Of a DNA stretch of 64,000 bases, positions 51,772-64,000 are shown piece by piece. How positions within the stretch are numbered: position 1 is the first letter of the stretch; the number at the start of each line of letters is the position of its first letter. The notes beneath the pieces were generated by a model, which was not told the DNA's origin, did not search any database, and saw only the letters and a program-made list of their open reading frames with translations. A program made the translations under genes and the position numbers. This stretch comes from Brachyhypopomus gauderio (Eukaryota > Chordata > Actinopteri > Gymnotiformes > Hypopomidae), in the NCBI RefSeq assembly GCF_052324685.1, contig NC_135221.1:21679371-21743370 (forward strand), given 5' to 3'.

Positions 51772-53712
51772 ATGGCCATCCTGTTTGCTGTGGTGGCTCG
51801 GGGTACAACCATACTTGCCAAACACGCCTGGTGCGGTGGGAACTTCCTCGAGGTGACTGAGCAGATTTTGGCTAAGGTTCCCTCTGAAAACAACAAACTC
51901 ACCTACTCACATGGCAGGTAGGATAAATTGGTTGACAGCCATACATCTTGTATTCCTGTGTGACAGTCTATTTACAGTAATATTTTTGGTTTCAGCTATC
52001 TCTTTCACTACATCTGCCATGACAGAATCATCTATCTATGTATCACAGATGATGTGAGTATAAGATTTCAGAGTTCCTAATTAATTTGCTTTCTTGGATT
52101 CCATGACATTGAGAACATTGTATCTTGTTTATGCAGTACAGTAACATGACAGTGAAGCTATTTTGCCTGATACATAGATGGTACGACACAGAGTATCATG
52201 GTTTTTTTTTTTTTTTTTTTTTTGGGCAGGACTTTGAGAGGTCGCGTGCGTTCAGCTTCCTTAATGAGGTGAAGAAACGCTTCCAGACAACTTACGGGTC
52301 TCGGGCCCAGACAGCTTTACCATACGCCATGAACAGCGAGTTCTCCAGTACACTGGCTGCACAAATGGTGAGAAGCAGGTCACATGGCTTCTTATTTCCT
52401 CAGGTTTCCAGTCATGTCAGCATGTCACCGTTACAGACAGAGGCTTCTGCTCCTTTTCTTTTCCTGAGTTTTCCCAAAGTTTGTAGTATTAGTACAGTTG
52501 GCCCTCCAAATTCATCGGGGTTAGGGGTGTAGGACCACTCTGAAAGTGTTTACCATATTTTTGCATAAAAATGTTAGATACACTGTACGGCATCTGTATA
52601 TTTTATGCATTTATACTTACAGTATCAACAAACAAAGGTGCAACACATTTTTAGAAATGCGAGATACATGACACTGAGAGACAATGCATGAGTGAGGTTG
52701 GCTAGACAAAAGGTGTGTTGTCCCCAAACACAGTGCAGTCTGCTGTTCTTTAGCACACTGATAACTTACCATTATTTTGTGTATGTTTATGGTAGCACAT
52801 AAAATAGATGAATACATATATTTTATGCATTTTGTGACTTGTCAGTTACATTTGTTGAACTTTGTAGTTTTCTACAGTAAGCTGCAAATCTAAAACAAAA
52901 ATAGCTTCTTGGTTCATTATTCTAATGGATGAATGCTCTTACACTTAATCCTGAATTTAAATTGCTGTCATAATATAGTAGCTCATGATTTGAGAGAATA
53001 TGTGCGAGTCAGGTTGAGAGATTAAAGGCCTCCTGTTATGCTAGTGTGGTCTCATGATGTGACCATGGGATGCTGTTACTCATTAAGCCACAATTCTTAC
53101 AAGTTTTAGCTCAGAGTTTTTAAGAGTGCAATAATATAACTCATACCATGGACTGTAAATAAAATAAAAAAAATAAAAATACCAACATTCAGATGTCTGT
53201 TGGAGAGCTTCAGTAAATGTGTGGAATATAGGCAACATACATGCTAGTTTTGAGGAAGATTAAACTAGGAAAACATTAACTTGGATCAACTTGGGTTGAG
53301 TAGCTACTCACTTTGTGATGTGACAACTTTTCCCGCTTATGGGTTTGTGTAAACATTTTAAATTTTAAAGTCAGGTATTCAAACAATGTTACAAAAATGA
53401 TAGCCTGAAAAGCTTGTATATAGTACACAGCAGTGCATGTGAGATCAACCATTGTAGTTTTTGTGGGTCACATGATAACAGCTTGGCTATTTTGAGCAGT
53501 TTATACAACACTGTAGTGTTTATCTATAGCATTCTCTTTTCATTAATGATTACCAATTCTTTATATTCAAATGCAAATATCCGTGCACTCACACTCCATT
53601 TCTGTTGCTGTAGTTTTTTCAATAATGATTCGTTACCATTGGTGATTTGTTTATTAATTCATCCTTTTGAAAAGAAAAATAAACGGTGACATTTCCTGTT
53701 TGACCATGAACA

Positions 53713-53754
<42 letters not shown>

Positions 53755-54363
53755 TCTTACTCCAATTCTATGACAGAAACACCACTCTGACCCGAAAGGA
53801 ACAGATCGACTGACAGAGACACAAATGCAGGTGGATGATTTGAAAGGCATTATGGTTCGGAACATCGGTGAGGACTCTTATTCTGTCTAAGTTGGGCTCG
53901 TTGTATTCACAGACCAGGCCACAGTGTTTCAGGATGTGACATGTATGTGCTGCTCTCATTGCAGACCTGGTGGCCCAGAGAGGAGAGAAGCTGGAACTAC
54001 TCATTGACAAGACGGAGAACTTGGTGGATTCAGTGAGTGTGTCTCGCCAGTGCCGCCTTTATATTTTGACCTGTGGACCTGGAGCGCTGATGCATTCCCT
54101 TTAATGTTTTTTTACCACAGTCTGTCACTTTCAAAACAACAAGCCGCAACCTGGCCCGTGCCATGTGTATGAAGAACCTGAAGTTAACCCTGATCGTGGT
54201 AGTGGCATCGCTCGTAAGTGATACTACACACACTGGTTGGAGGCGAGTGTCATTTAAGGCTTGTGTATATCGATCGTCTCTCCTGCCTGTTCAGGTGGTG
54301 CTGTACATCATAGTGTCGGCTGCCTGCGGGGGCCTCTCCTGGCCCAATTGCCGCAAAAAATAG
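51772..54363 (+). CDS. vamp7: Vesicle-associated membrane protein 7 (VAMP7, TI-VAMP), longin R-SNARE
   Basis: R-SNARE driving fusion of late endosomes and secretory lysosomes with target membranes. Exons: 51772-51917, 51996-52053, 52230-52367, 53777-53867, 53965-54032, 54121-54213 and 54295-54363 (TAG), all GT-AG, giving 220 aa, the same length as human VAMP7. Longin domain about 1-115 (MAILFAVVARGTTILAKHAW; YLFHYICHDRIIYLCITDDDFERSRAF; RFQTTYGSRAQTALPYAMNSEF), R-SNARE motif about 125-185 with the zero-layer Arg150 in LVAQRGEKLELLIDKTENLV, juxtamembrane ARAMCMKNLK, then a single C-terminal membrane anchor (LTLIVVVASLVVLYIIVSAA) and luminal CGGLSWPNCRKK. Exon 3 is preceded by a long T run acting as its polypyrimidine tract. 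Confidence 0.98.
53714..53750. repeat. (CA)n microsatellite in vamp7 intron
   Basis: About 18 CA units in the intron upstream of exon 4, ending about 25 bp before the acceptor. Confidence 0.97.
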
Positions 54364-55880
54364 GAGGTGATAGGTAAGCCGAACTCCAGGGGGCGCCACT
54401 GATCAAACCACTGATCAAAGACCGTCACAAGCCCGTGAACTCACCTTGGATCTGCCGTTCTGACCCGTGCTCTGTCTAGCCTCCCCCTCGCAACTGAGGG
54501 ACCCCAACGGTGACTGCATGGCCTTACAGACAGAGGGCTCAGGAATGCCTGGACTTCGTCTCTTCAGTGCACACTCCAGTCAAAACACGATGCCCCTGGT
54601 GTTCCAGTAAACAGTAAATTCAGCAGAATGTTTTTTTTTTTTTCCCTTTCATATTACGGCAGACCGGAACATGATTCCACTGTAGTAGGGATTTTTTTGT
54701 ATTCCAGCTATGCTTTGATGAAATCAAATGATAGAAATCTTATAATCTGATGAGGACATTGTTGACTTTAACATATGATCTGGCACATTTTCAGATGTAT
54801 AGTTTTGTGTGAAATTCACACATTGTGTGTGAGGTCATCACATGAGTACACTTGCGTGAGGTTAGCAGGTCATTCACACATCTTAAAGTGATTGGGTTCT
54901 GTTACATTTGTTTGCCCCAGAAATGTGATTTCTGTCAATGGTATTAATCAAAAAACAAAATCTCTAAGATGGTCTATACCCGTGTGTATCAATGCGTGAA
55001 ACTCACATTTACAAGTTTACATTTTCTTCCACTTTTGAACACACATTTGCCAATGCAGATATGACATGTGATTGGAGTAGTTCTGGTTCCCTGGCAGCAT
55101 TCTAGTTTTGCATGGATGAAAAACACCCTTCAGGCATGTGACTTGGTTAATATAGTTGGGTTAATATGAATGGTTGTAAAGGTTCAGAAATGTTGATGTG
55201 ATGGAAGCATTTGATCATGAATGTCTTAGATCATGTACAAAGAAACATTCATATTTATAGACTTTGGCTATAGAAATGGTGGCTATATTGAAATATTGAC
55301 CATAATCCTCTGCAATATTAAGAATATAAAAAAATATTTGAAAGATTTCTCTAGCACTTATGGCTACATTTAGGTTATGTTTTCTGCTTTTTGGACCTGA
55401 CCTATTACTTGTGTACACAGCGTACGCCATCCTTTTCTTCTTAATAGAGATGATACACTTTACGATCTGTTTATTGTAATGCACTTCAGCAAAGCTTTCA
55501 GATTCAGAACTGTTTGCCAATGTTTCACTATGTACATGCCTCGACTCATATTGAGCTCAACTGCAGATGTAGATGTACAGTAACAGGTTGAAGAAGGGGA
55601 CGGATCAGCACCGCTACGTGAAAGGAGATCCATCTCCCTGCTTGATTTTTTTTTACATACATCAACCCAACCCAACCCCCCCACCCCCAAAATGCACTTT
55701 TTACATATTAAATTTAGCTTCCTGCCATAATGTTGCCAATAATCATGTAATTATTTAAATATTGTTCAGATTTAAATAATAAAGGCATCTACGATCCAAA
55801 ATGCTTTTTTTATTCTATCCAAATTAAGGGAATGTAGAGAGCTCATCTTATGGTAAAGCAAATTAGTGAAATAAAGAGTC
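54364..55880 (+). other. vamp7 3' UTR with two candidate poly(A) signals
   Basis: AATAAA occurs at 55778-55783 and 55870-55875; the second is followed by a GU-rich element (ctctgtgtgtactctg). No other coding exon is seen in this stretch. Confidence 0.6.
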
Positions 55881-56524
55881 TGTTGCTAAAACAATCTCTG
55901 TGTGTACTCTGAATTATTATTTTCCTATGGCCACTAATAAAATGACAGTTTACGCTACTGCAACTAGTAAACCAAATGTAAACCATTTCTGTTGTATTTT
56001 GTTAAATGTTTTGCATCACTTTCAAGCATGTTTTAGTGATGCCACTGTCAGCTGTTGCCAGTTAAATTTTTAATTATCTAGGATCAGAAACGATAAAAAA
56101 GAATGTTCTTTAGGAATGTATGGGAGGAACATGTGAGGACTTTATCTTCATGTTTCTTTGGTTTAAGAAGTCCCACAGTAGTAAGAAATGTAATTTTCTG
56201 CAAAATTTTTGGTAGTTCTGAAGATTTAATCTCTTTTTCAACATTTCTGTATGAGTTTATTACATCAAGATGCATTCAAGTTTTAAACAGACATTTTAAT
56301 TAAAACTTGAAACACCATGTTAGCAATATCTCCAAAGCAGCATTCTTTCATCTTCGTAAGGTTGCCAAGGTGAAACGTATCTGTACAGCAGCTGACAGTG
56401 AAAAACTGCATACATCTGGACTAATGTAATACACTTTTGCAAATGTCCTTATGAATACTTTCAAACCTACAAAGGGTTAATCCTATAGTCGCAAACTTTC
56501 TCTGAAGGAACAAACCTATAGTCC
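55881..56524. other. Intergenic, nothing recognised
   Basis: AT-rich sequence between vamp7 and the SINE. No gene or repeat signature that I can identify. Confidence 0.4.
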
Positions 56525-56835
56525 CCAAGGGGCAGTCATGGCCTGGTAGTAGGGAACCACTTGTGACCGGAGGGTCGTGGGTTCGATTCCCAGACCTGAG
56601 GCCATGACTGAGGTGCCCTTGAGCAAGGCACCTAACCCCAACTGCTCCCCGAGCGCCGGGCTAGGGCTGCCCACCACTCTGGGCACGTGTGATCCACAGC
56701 CCCCTAGTGATCACTGGTGTGTGTGTGTGTGTGTTCTAACTGCACAGATGGGTTAAAAGCGGAGGACAAATTTTGATTGCGGTGAAAAAATCACAATTGA
56801 CAAATATGGCACATTTACTTTTTTTTTTTTTACAT
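56525..56835 (+). mobile_element. tRNA-derived SINE, full-length
   Basis: It begins 'ggggcagtcatggcctggta' with an A-box-like TGGCCTGGTAG. The B-box GGTCGTGGGTTCGATTCC (near 56572-56590) is a near-perfect pol III box B. Then come the common fish SINE body ('gagcaaggcacctaacccca'; 'gggctgcccaccactctggg') and a T-rich/TTTACATTT end. The same family provides the fragment at the left edge of the window. Confidence 0.9.
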
Positions 56836-57493
56836 TTACATTTCCTCAGAACAGGTGCCCCACTTGGAGGTAGCCATGTTGAAAATAGACTTATTGCTCC
56901 TTGAAGTGATTCTCACAGTATTGAAGGTTTTCAACTTGTATTTACATAGCCTACATATTATTCTGAAATGAAATGATCCAGTAGATCTTAATGCCTTTCA
57001 AGCGTATCATTGTCCAGGTGGAACTGCAGTACAGGGAGAGTGAATGCTGTTGTATTTTCCTGTCATTTGACATAAGTGTGACTTTAGTTGGTATTTCCCA
57101 GGCCTCCGGAAGCTGGGCAAAATAAGTCAATGTTACACCACTGGTGACTGGAAGAGGAACTTGATAGTTTTCTTAAGCAGAAACGAAGGAAACACTCTAG
57201 AAAACACCATTTTACTACAGTTCTTTGTATGTCAAGGCCCCCTCTTGTCATTTCATTACTTCATACATACGTATGTCACATGCCTCATTGCTGAAACAGT
57301 TTTTTAGAGTTACAAAATGCCTGAAGAATGTGGGTCAATTTCCTCCATGCTGTCTTCAACCTCACATTTAAGTTTTTTATGGACTGCTTATTAAAATATT
57401 GCTTAAAATAAATGAAGATAAAGTTACAGCTATGTCATGGCTATCTTCTTTCAGGGCTTCATTTGAGTCATGTCCAAAACCTCCTCAGAGCGA

Positions 57494-59521
57494 TCACAGG
57501 TCTGCCTCAATCTGCTGACACAAACAAATACATTATGAAATATATATATATATATATTTACAAGATTTATATTGCTGGTCAAAATAAGTTGTTACCTTTA
57601 ACTCCAGGTCTGACTTTTTCTGAGGTTTTTTGGTGTCCCGTTTTCGAGGTTCAGGTCTGGCATTGGCCCCTAAACAGGACACAACAGTGGAACATTCAGG
57701 CAAGAATGAAAAGTTATTACTGTAACTCAATAGGTTTTGAAAACCATTGTTCTTACTATTGTCATTTAGGCAGGTATAACCCTCGGTATCTTGTGGACTG
57801 TCTGGCTGAGGTTCGTCAGATTTTTTATAATAATATTCTTGATCTGGTGGGCCAAATCGCTGATAAACAGAGATATGACTGATCAAACTGATCAAAAACT
57901 TAAAAGTGTGACCTTGAATTATGTCTCAAAGAATAATTGCTAAACCAGGACTGTTTATATATAAAACACAGGACAAATGGCAAATAATAGCCAAATGTTC
58001 AAATGCATCATATGTTTTACCTTGTCGGGCCACATAAAACTGATAAAGAGGATGAAGGGTAGGCCCACTGTGAAGACATACACACCCCACAGCCAGGGCC
58101 GCTGTCCTGTGGCAGACAGCAACCGTTCCACAATTCCAGGCTAGAGAATCAAACAAAAATGGATGAGATTCCTGACCCTGAATCTGATCTGTGCTCTCCT
58201 GATGAAGAACAATAAGATTACTCAATAAGACTATTCAATAATACACCAGGAATAAGAACAGCTGTAGCAGAGTCAAGACCTGTTGGCTTTACAATACTGC
58301 AAGTCACATCAGGAGCCGGAGGGTCTTACTCTCCGTCTCTGTCCCCATGTGTCTTCTGTCCAGCGTTTGGCGAGATCCAAGTCAGAACACAGCAGGATAT
58401 TGTCAAACAGCACATTGCCAGTGAGGGACCAGAGCTCAAAGCCCACAGCACCTATAGGACTCATTCTAAAGGGCTGATGGTCCTCAAAGTAAGCAGGGTT
58501 AGGGACCATCCGAGACCGCCACTTGCCCTAATGCAGACACATTAGGATTCATTTTTAAGGCTGACTTAATTTTCAGATCAGGTTAGGTGTCCCTTTTTAA
58601 CAATGGAAAGTAATCCCTTGTGATTCACGTTAAATTGTTATTATATGAAACCTGTATACACTTCAGACCTACCTGATACTTGGGATTGTCAATCATGGGT
58701 GCCCTCCACTTGCCCTTGTATGCTGGGTTAGGCACTATAGGAGGCACCCAGGACCCACAGCCCGGAGCCTTTGAGCAGGCAGGATTAGCGATCAGAGGAG
58801 CTTCCCATTCCCCATCCATGTCCACAGACCTGGTTCGCACAAAGACAGAAAGGGAAAACCACACATACAGTTTCATTCAATTATTGCCAGTGAGCTTGAC
58901 CTAATATTGCTCAAAAATGAAAAGCAAATGCAACAGCGTTAGTGAAATCAGATCAGTGTTCTAGAATTTCCTCTACAAAATGTAGGCATAGCCACCCAGA
59001 GTCACAGGGTACAGCAGTGTGCCTGCTGCGAGCAAAAGGCAAGCATTGTGACAAAGGTCAGGTGCCGGTTACACACCAGTCATGTGGGGGTCGAGCCTCC
59101 GGGTCTGGGATGAAGGGCTCCTCCTCTTCGATCCAGCCTACAGGCTTCTGTGCTGCGGGGTCTGCGATGAACTGGGGAGCCTCTTCGTCCCTTCAGAGAT
59201 AAAAACACAACAATAGTTGCGCCACAGACTCGCTCCACAGTCAAGCAGATCCCAGACATTATGACTTTAAAGTGTTTGTCCAGTAATGTGTCTGTCTAAT
59301 GAATCAATCTTTAGCACGTTAAGCCAGGAGTATTAGAGACAATATAGAATGTATGCATAAATCTGCTCAGACCTATTGAGGTTATGATATATTGTACATT
59401 CTAACACAGAAATTGATATGTCATCTATATATTTATATGTTGATGTCAAAATCTCAAAAAAAAAAAAAAAAAAACTAATATTGAATCTATGAAATTAAAT
59501 TTATTCCTAAACCTTCCTTTG

Positions 59522-59590
<69 letters not shown>

Positions 59591-60780
59591 ATGTATGTAT
59601 GTATGAAGAAGATTGAAGGTAAGTAACTGCAGTGTACATACAGATATAGAAACTGTAGTAAAATAAAGTCTGAAAATATATGTCAGCAATTCAATACAAA
59701 AAAGTGAAATGCATATATTCATAGATACATGACAAACAGATTGAACTTCAAGTGTTTATTTCTGTGAAAACCCAAAAGTCAATTCAGAAATGTTGGCCTA
59801 CTGAAAAGTATGTACAGTAAATGGACTCAATACTTGGTCAGGGCTCCTTGTGTATGAATTACTGCATCAATTACTGCAATCAATGGCTCCCCAAACCATC
59901 ACTGATTGTGGAAACGTCACATTAGACCTCAAGCAGCTTGGATTGTGTCTCTCCACTCTTCCTCCACTCTGGGACCTTGATTTCCAAATGAAATGCAAAA
60001 TTTACTTTCATCTAAAAACCCCACCTTGGACCTCTGAGCAACAGTCCAGTTCTTTTCCTCCTTGGCCCAGGTAAGACACTTCTGGCGTTGTTTCTTGGTC
60101 ATGAGTGGCTTGACACAGGGCAAATGTGACGGTTGTAGCCCACGTCCTGGATACGTCTGTGTGTGGTGGATCTTGAAGCACTGACTCCAGCAGCGCTTCA
60201 CTCCTTGTGAATCTCCACCACATTTTTGAATGGCCTTTTCTTGACATCCTTTCAAGGCTGCAGTTATCACGGTTACTTGTGCACCTTTTTCTACCACACT
60301 TTTTTCTTCTACTCAACTTTACATGAACATGCTTGGATACATCACTGTGAACACCCAGCTTCTTTAGCAGGGACCTTTTGTGGCATATCCTCCTTGAGGA
60401 GTGTGTCAGTCACTGTCTTCTGAACATCTGTCGGGCTAGCAGTCTTCCCCATGATTGTGTAGCCTACTGAACCAGTCTAAGGGACCATTTTAACAGCTTA
60501 GGAAGCATTTGCAGGTGTTTTGTGTTAATTATTCTGATTTTCTGAGATAATGACTTTTGGGTTTTCATTGGCTATACGCCATAATCATTACAGAAACATT
60601 AACAGAAAATGAAAATAGATAAACACTAAACAATAGAAAAACACTTGAAATAGATCATATATAAGTGTAATATATGCGTTTCACTTTTTTGTGTTGAATT
60701 ACTGAAAAAAATGTGCTTTTTGGTGATATTCTAATATATTCAGATGAACCTGTATTACACACACACACACACACACACAT

Positions 60781-60861
<81 letters not shown>

Positions 60862-62655
60862 ATCTTTAGTATTGGCTCCTGCATTACATACCAGTCCTGG
60901 GGTTTCGTCACTGTTGGGTCAGATATATGACGCCGGTCATCCCAGTTGGCGGGTTTTGTATCTTCTGGATCTTCTATCTCATGAGGAGGCACTACTGGTG
61001 GATCCATGTCTCTCAGAAGACTGCCCTCATTGACTAGTGCTTGGTCGATGAGAATTTCAAAGGTGTTATCAGGATACAGATCTGAAAATGAGAGTTTCCA
61101 TCAATAATTTGAATATAAAGTCGCATATGATGGGAGCAACTAAAGATGTGTAAAATGGTGTGATTTAGTTCAAATTCAGCCTATCTTGCAATTTAGGCCT
61201 AGGTGTTACAAGTTCTTAAGTTTAAGCTTTACTGTAATGTTGCTCTTTTGACTCACTAAGAGTGTAGAGGTGAGGCTTGTGATGAGTGAAATATTCACTC
61301 AAGTCAGCCTCAGGCTGTCGGGCATGTTTCTCCTCATACAGTCCAGTCACAGGGTTCCGATGGCGGAAGATGAAATGTACCTTGTAGGTACTGCCACATT
61401 TGTCAGGACCAAACATAATGGTGTATGGGGTGGCATCATTAAACTGACTCTAAAACAAACAAACAAAGAAGATACTTGCCTGTATCATGACGTGCGTGCA
61501 CTTAGTGTATTTAACAATATCACAACACAACTACTGATGCAGAATGCTTTAGTGATAACCATACCAAACGAAGATAATCTGAATGAGTAAGCAACTTTAT
61601 GTAGGCTCCACCACAATCAATCCCATTTTGGAAGAAAACTTCATATCTGTGGAGATGTGTCAGTTATATGTTCATTAAAAGAATGTGATGTAATATTGTG
61701 GGGACATTAACAGTAAGGTTAATTGAATTATATGTATTACTGTAGGCAGAGGGGTTTGCTGACGAAGTGAAACACTGGCTGTATATATGTAGCAATAGCA
61801 TGATGTCGCCCAGGGGACTTGAGAACAAGACCCTTGTTCCCTGGGAATTCTTGATTGCTGGGTTCTTCCACCACCCATTCCCCTAATGACAAAACATAAT
61901 AACACCACTACTATGAGTGAGGGAATAACACCTACTATTTTTAATCATCTTCTCACACAATTTCACACATGGCAAAGTCCTACAGTTGGAGAGCAATCGG
62001 TTACAAGGCCTGATAGAAGATCAATCTTACCATCATATTTGTGAATGTCCAAGTCCCCCTCTTTAAGTGCTTGGGACAGAACCCAGTTTCTTCAGTAGAA
62101 AAATGAAGGTCAAAGATGAGATGTATTGAAGTCAAATAAATAAATGATTGCTCATTGGATATGTCTGGGCTCCACACACACTGACCCAGCCTCCGAGAAA
62201 ACATAGAATAACTGGTATGATTGTGCTGAGAGAAAGACAGAATGTGGACTGTGTGTGGGACATTGAAGGACATTTGAGGAATGACACATAACACTTGTAA
62301 GAACCAGAAGGACACTGTACCTATCTAAAGGGCTTGTGTCGAAGGTTTCTGAGATATACGCCTGGCTTGGACCACTGATGAATCTGTAACTACTCTGACA
62401 GATGGGAAGATAAGGCAATATGACATTAACACATACTTATAATAATAATAAAACAGTAGCAACAGCAACAATATTGTCAACCATCACTGTTCCTATAATT
62501 ATTATTATTATTAGTAGTATTAGTATTATGGCGGTGATGATGGTTTTTATGTATTCATTTGGAATAATGACAAACTAACTAACCTGGTCCTCTTTGGTCG
62601 CAGTCCAAGTCAAACAGAAACACAAACCAACAAGCATCCCCTGGTGGTTGGCCAT
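57494..62655 (-). CDS. clgn: Calmegin (calnexin-family ER lectin chaperone)
   Basis: ER membrane chaperone binding monoglucosylated glycoproteins; mammalian calmegin is testis-enriched and needed for sperm fertility. Coding exons, right to left: 62655-62584, 62394-62321, 62089-62031, 61882-61741, 61646-61565, 61449-61257, 61081-60892, 59190-59077, 58829-58673, 58527-58330, 58140-58021, 57859-57757, 57669-57596 and 57514-57494 (TGA). All GT-AG; 1599 nt, 532 aa. Signal peptide 1-19; lectin domain with [15 protein letters not shown] and [11 protein letters not shown]-domain about 235-385 with four type-1 ([13 protein letters not shown]-like) and four type-2 (NPAYKGKW-like) repeats; lectin return strand [15 protein letters not shown]; membrane segment about 443-463 ([20 protein letters not shown]). 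SFMWPDK after it matches calmegin SFCWPRK better than calnexin. The cytosolic tail is only about 65 residues against about 120 in human, and ends QIEADL, without the RKPRRE-type retrieval end; the terminal 7-residue exon is the least certain. Confidence 0.94.
59526..59582. repeat. (AT)n microsatellite in clgn intron
   Basis: An AT dinucleotide run followed by a short TG/TATG tail, in the intron between exons 8 and 7 (59191-60891). Confidence 0.97.
59683..60705 (-). mobile_element. Tc1/mariner element in clgn intron, N-terminal half of transposase only
   Basis: Terminal inverted repeats of about 37 bp: 'cagcaattcaatacaaaaaa' plus 'gtgaaatgcatatatt' at 59684-59719, inverted at 60669-60705 with about three mismatches. 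The minus strand, in shifting frames, reads [14 protein letters not shown] near 60450, [17 protein letters not shown], and [18 protein letters not shown] followed by [16 protein letters not shown] (first catalytic Asp context) near 60080-59940. The C-terminal half with the other two acidic residues is deleted. It lies in the same orientation as clgn. Confidence 0.9.
60752..60858. repeat. Compound (AC)n(AT)n microsatellite beside clgn exon 7
   Basis: About 13 AC units, then about 38 AT units. It ends about 33 bp downstream (in gene orientation) of the exon 7 donor at 60891. Confidence 0.97.
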
Positions 62656-63837
62656 ATCTGAATGCTTCTCCAGCGTTATTGAAGAAATAGGAACAGATTA
62701 CTTGTTGTTTATCAGCGTAGTCGATTTTCTGGTTATTATGTCCTACGTTCTAGCAGGTGATTTATAAAATGAACACTCCAAAAATAAAAAAGGAAGGTAG
62801 TCAGCTCAAATGGCGTGTATCTAAAGGCCTACTCACTGTCCTTTACTCACGTTGTATTCGTGAATAGACACTTCCTAAGTACTGAAGGTTATCAAACGTG
62901 GACTTTGGTCTCATGATCCCACACACTAAAGAAACGTTAATGAAATAACTAGGCCTAGATTTTGTTTAGCTGCTGAATGGCACGTACTCGGTTAATATCT
63001 TCAAAAGTATAACCTATAAGGAGTGACTTCTTAACCGTTGCAATTTCAGAAAAATAGGATTAGGTTTTGTCAAGCACGATGTTCAGTCTTAAAACCACAG
63101 ACAGTTCAGTTTAAATCTTCTTACATCAGGCTATAAAACGTAAAGATGATGTGTTGTTGTTTTGTGTGTTTTCTATGAATGTTTTAAATGTTTAGCAGAA
63201 AACAAAAACATTATGCAATTTGGGAAGATAATTTTTGTGCACATCTTTGAGGCGAAAAGGTTTTCTTCCCTCAAGGTTCATTTCCGTAACACAATATAAC
63301 CGTCGACAGACTATCGCAAGTTCGCAACAGTAACTAAAGGGAACTCGTTGTTTACAATAGATGTCTCTCGATAATTCACGAGATATTTGAACATTCTTCA
63401 TTTGTTTTACAGATTTATATTAGCGAAAAAATGCAGTCTTAAAATACTTTAATTTTCCTTAAATAAGGAGAAGGAGGCACACAAATGAATGCAAATATTC
63501 ATAGCTATACTGTTCACTGAATGATCAGTGTTCACTAAACGGCATGGTATTAGTAAAATGATGTTCCTGAATATGGAATATTAAATACAGTTATGATATC
63601 ACTGATCATATAATACTGCTTTATTTTATGTTTGATAAACTATTTTATCTTGATTAAAATCCACTAAAACAAGCTAGTTTAAATAGAAAAGGCACAATCA
63701 ATGATCACTTACATATTTACCCATGGCATTCCAGTACAGGTTTACATAATCATAGTAATCAAGAAATGAAGCAAGATTTCTTCAATTTGGATTAAGAGCA
63801 ATTTGGATTAATGACAAAAAATGTCAACAATACGATT
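62656..63837. other. clgn 5' flank
   Basis: Presumed clgn 5' UTR and promoter on the minus strand. No clear TATA box; nothing else recognised. Confidence 0.4.
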
Positions 63838-64000
63838 GCAGATACAAATGGCTGAAATGAGCTTCATCCAACATCAGTTGGTCCATCTGGCTGGAGATGT
63901 CAGGGAAGACCCAGGACATTGTGGAGAGATTATATCTCTGATCTGTCGTGGGAACACAGCTGCGTTCCTCCAGAAGAGGTGAAGAGGGGAGATGGAAGCC
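63838..64000 (+). mobile_element. Non-LTR retrotransposon C-terminal relic, cut by the window edge
   Basis: The plus strand encodes the decayed end of a fish non-LTR reverse transcriptase: an MAEMS-like start, then GRPRTLWRDYISDLSWEH and VPPEEV (family pattern GRPRTRWRDYVS.LAWE..G.PPEEL). It is interrupted by stops and runs off the right edge. Confidence 0.75.

Overview
This is vertebrate, almost certainly teleost fish, nuclear DNA. It holds split genes with GT-AG introns, many degenerate Tc1/mariner, hAT and L2/CR1-type elements, a tRNA-derived SINE, and abundant CT, AT, TG and CA microsatellites. I reassembled five protein-coding genes exon by exon; in each, the reading frame closes across every junction.

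Layout: (1) 626-5163, plus strand: the last seven exons of a RagA/B GTPase gene (rraga type), whose 5' exons lie off the left edge. It is followed directly by a 20-copy 43-bp minisatellite (5164-6023). (2) About 7.9-32 kb: intergenic repeat country, with a broken L2-type LINE (8.38-10.4 kb), a nested stack of Tc1 and L2 relics (11.3-17.2 kb), two hAT MITEs with perfect 8-bp target duplications, and small tandem repeats. (3) 32.2-39.6 kb, plus: an endothelin receptor B gene, best matched to ednrb2, with a TATA/CCAAT promoter, a non-coding first exon, seven coding exons and a 3' UTR containing a 54-bp minisatellite. (4) 40781-44478, minus: polr1d (AC19 subunit of RNA polymerases I and III), five exons. 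(5) 44.85-50.9 kb: transposon-derived DNA, including a decayed multi-copy gene, a Tc1 carrying a 30-bp minisatellite, a LINE with an inverted 5' end, and two hAT elements. (6) 51772-54363, plus: vamp7, seven coding exons. (7) 57494-62655, minus: calmegin (clgn), fourteen coding exons. Another LINE relic runs off the right edge.

The genes are not a pathway. RagA/B (lysosomal mTORC1 signalling) and VAMP7 (late-endosome/lysosome fusion) act on the same organelle, but the grouping is best read as conserved synteny: VAMP7 and RRAGB are X-linked in human, and EDNRB2, absent from therian mammals, is a known VAMP7 neighbour in other vertebrates.

I found no new biochemical system. The most interesting observations are structural: a hairpin-forming minisatellite abutting the rraga stop codon, a roughly 230-bp CT tract serving as the polypyrimidine tract of the last rraga exon, a minisatellite apparently born inside a Tc1 element, and a twin-primed LINE with nested insertions stopping at the vamp7 promoter.
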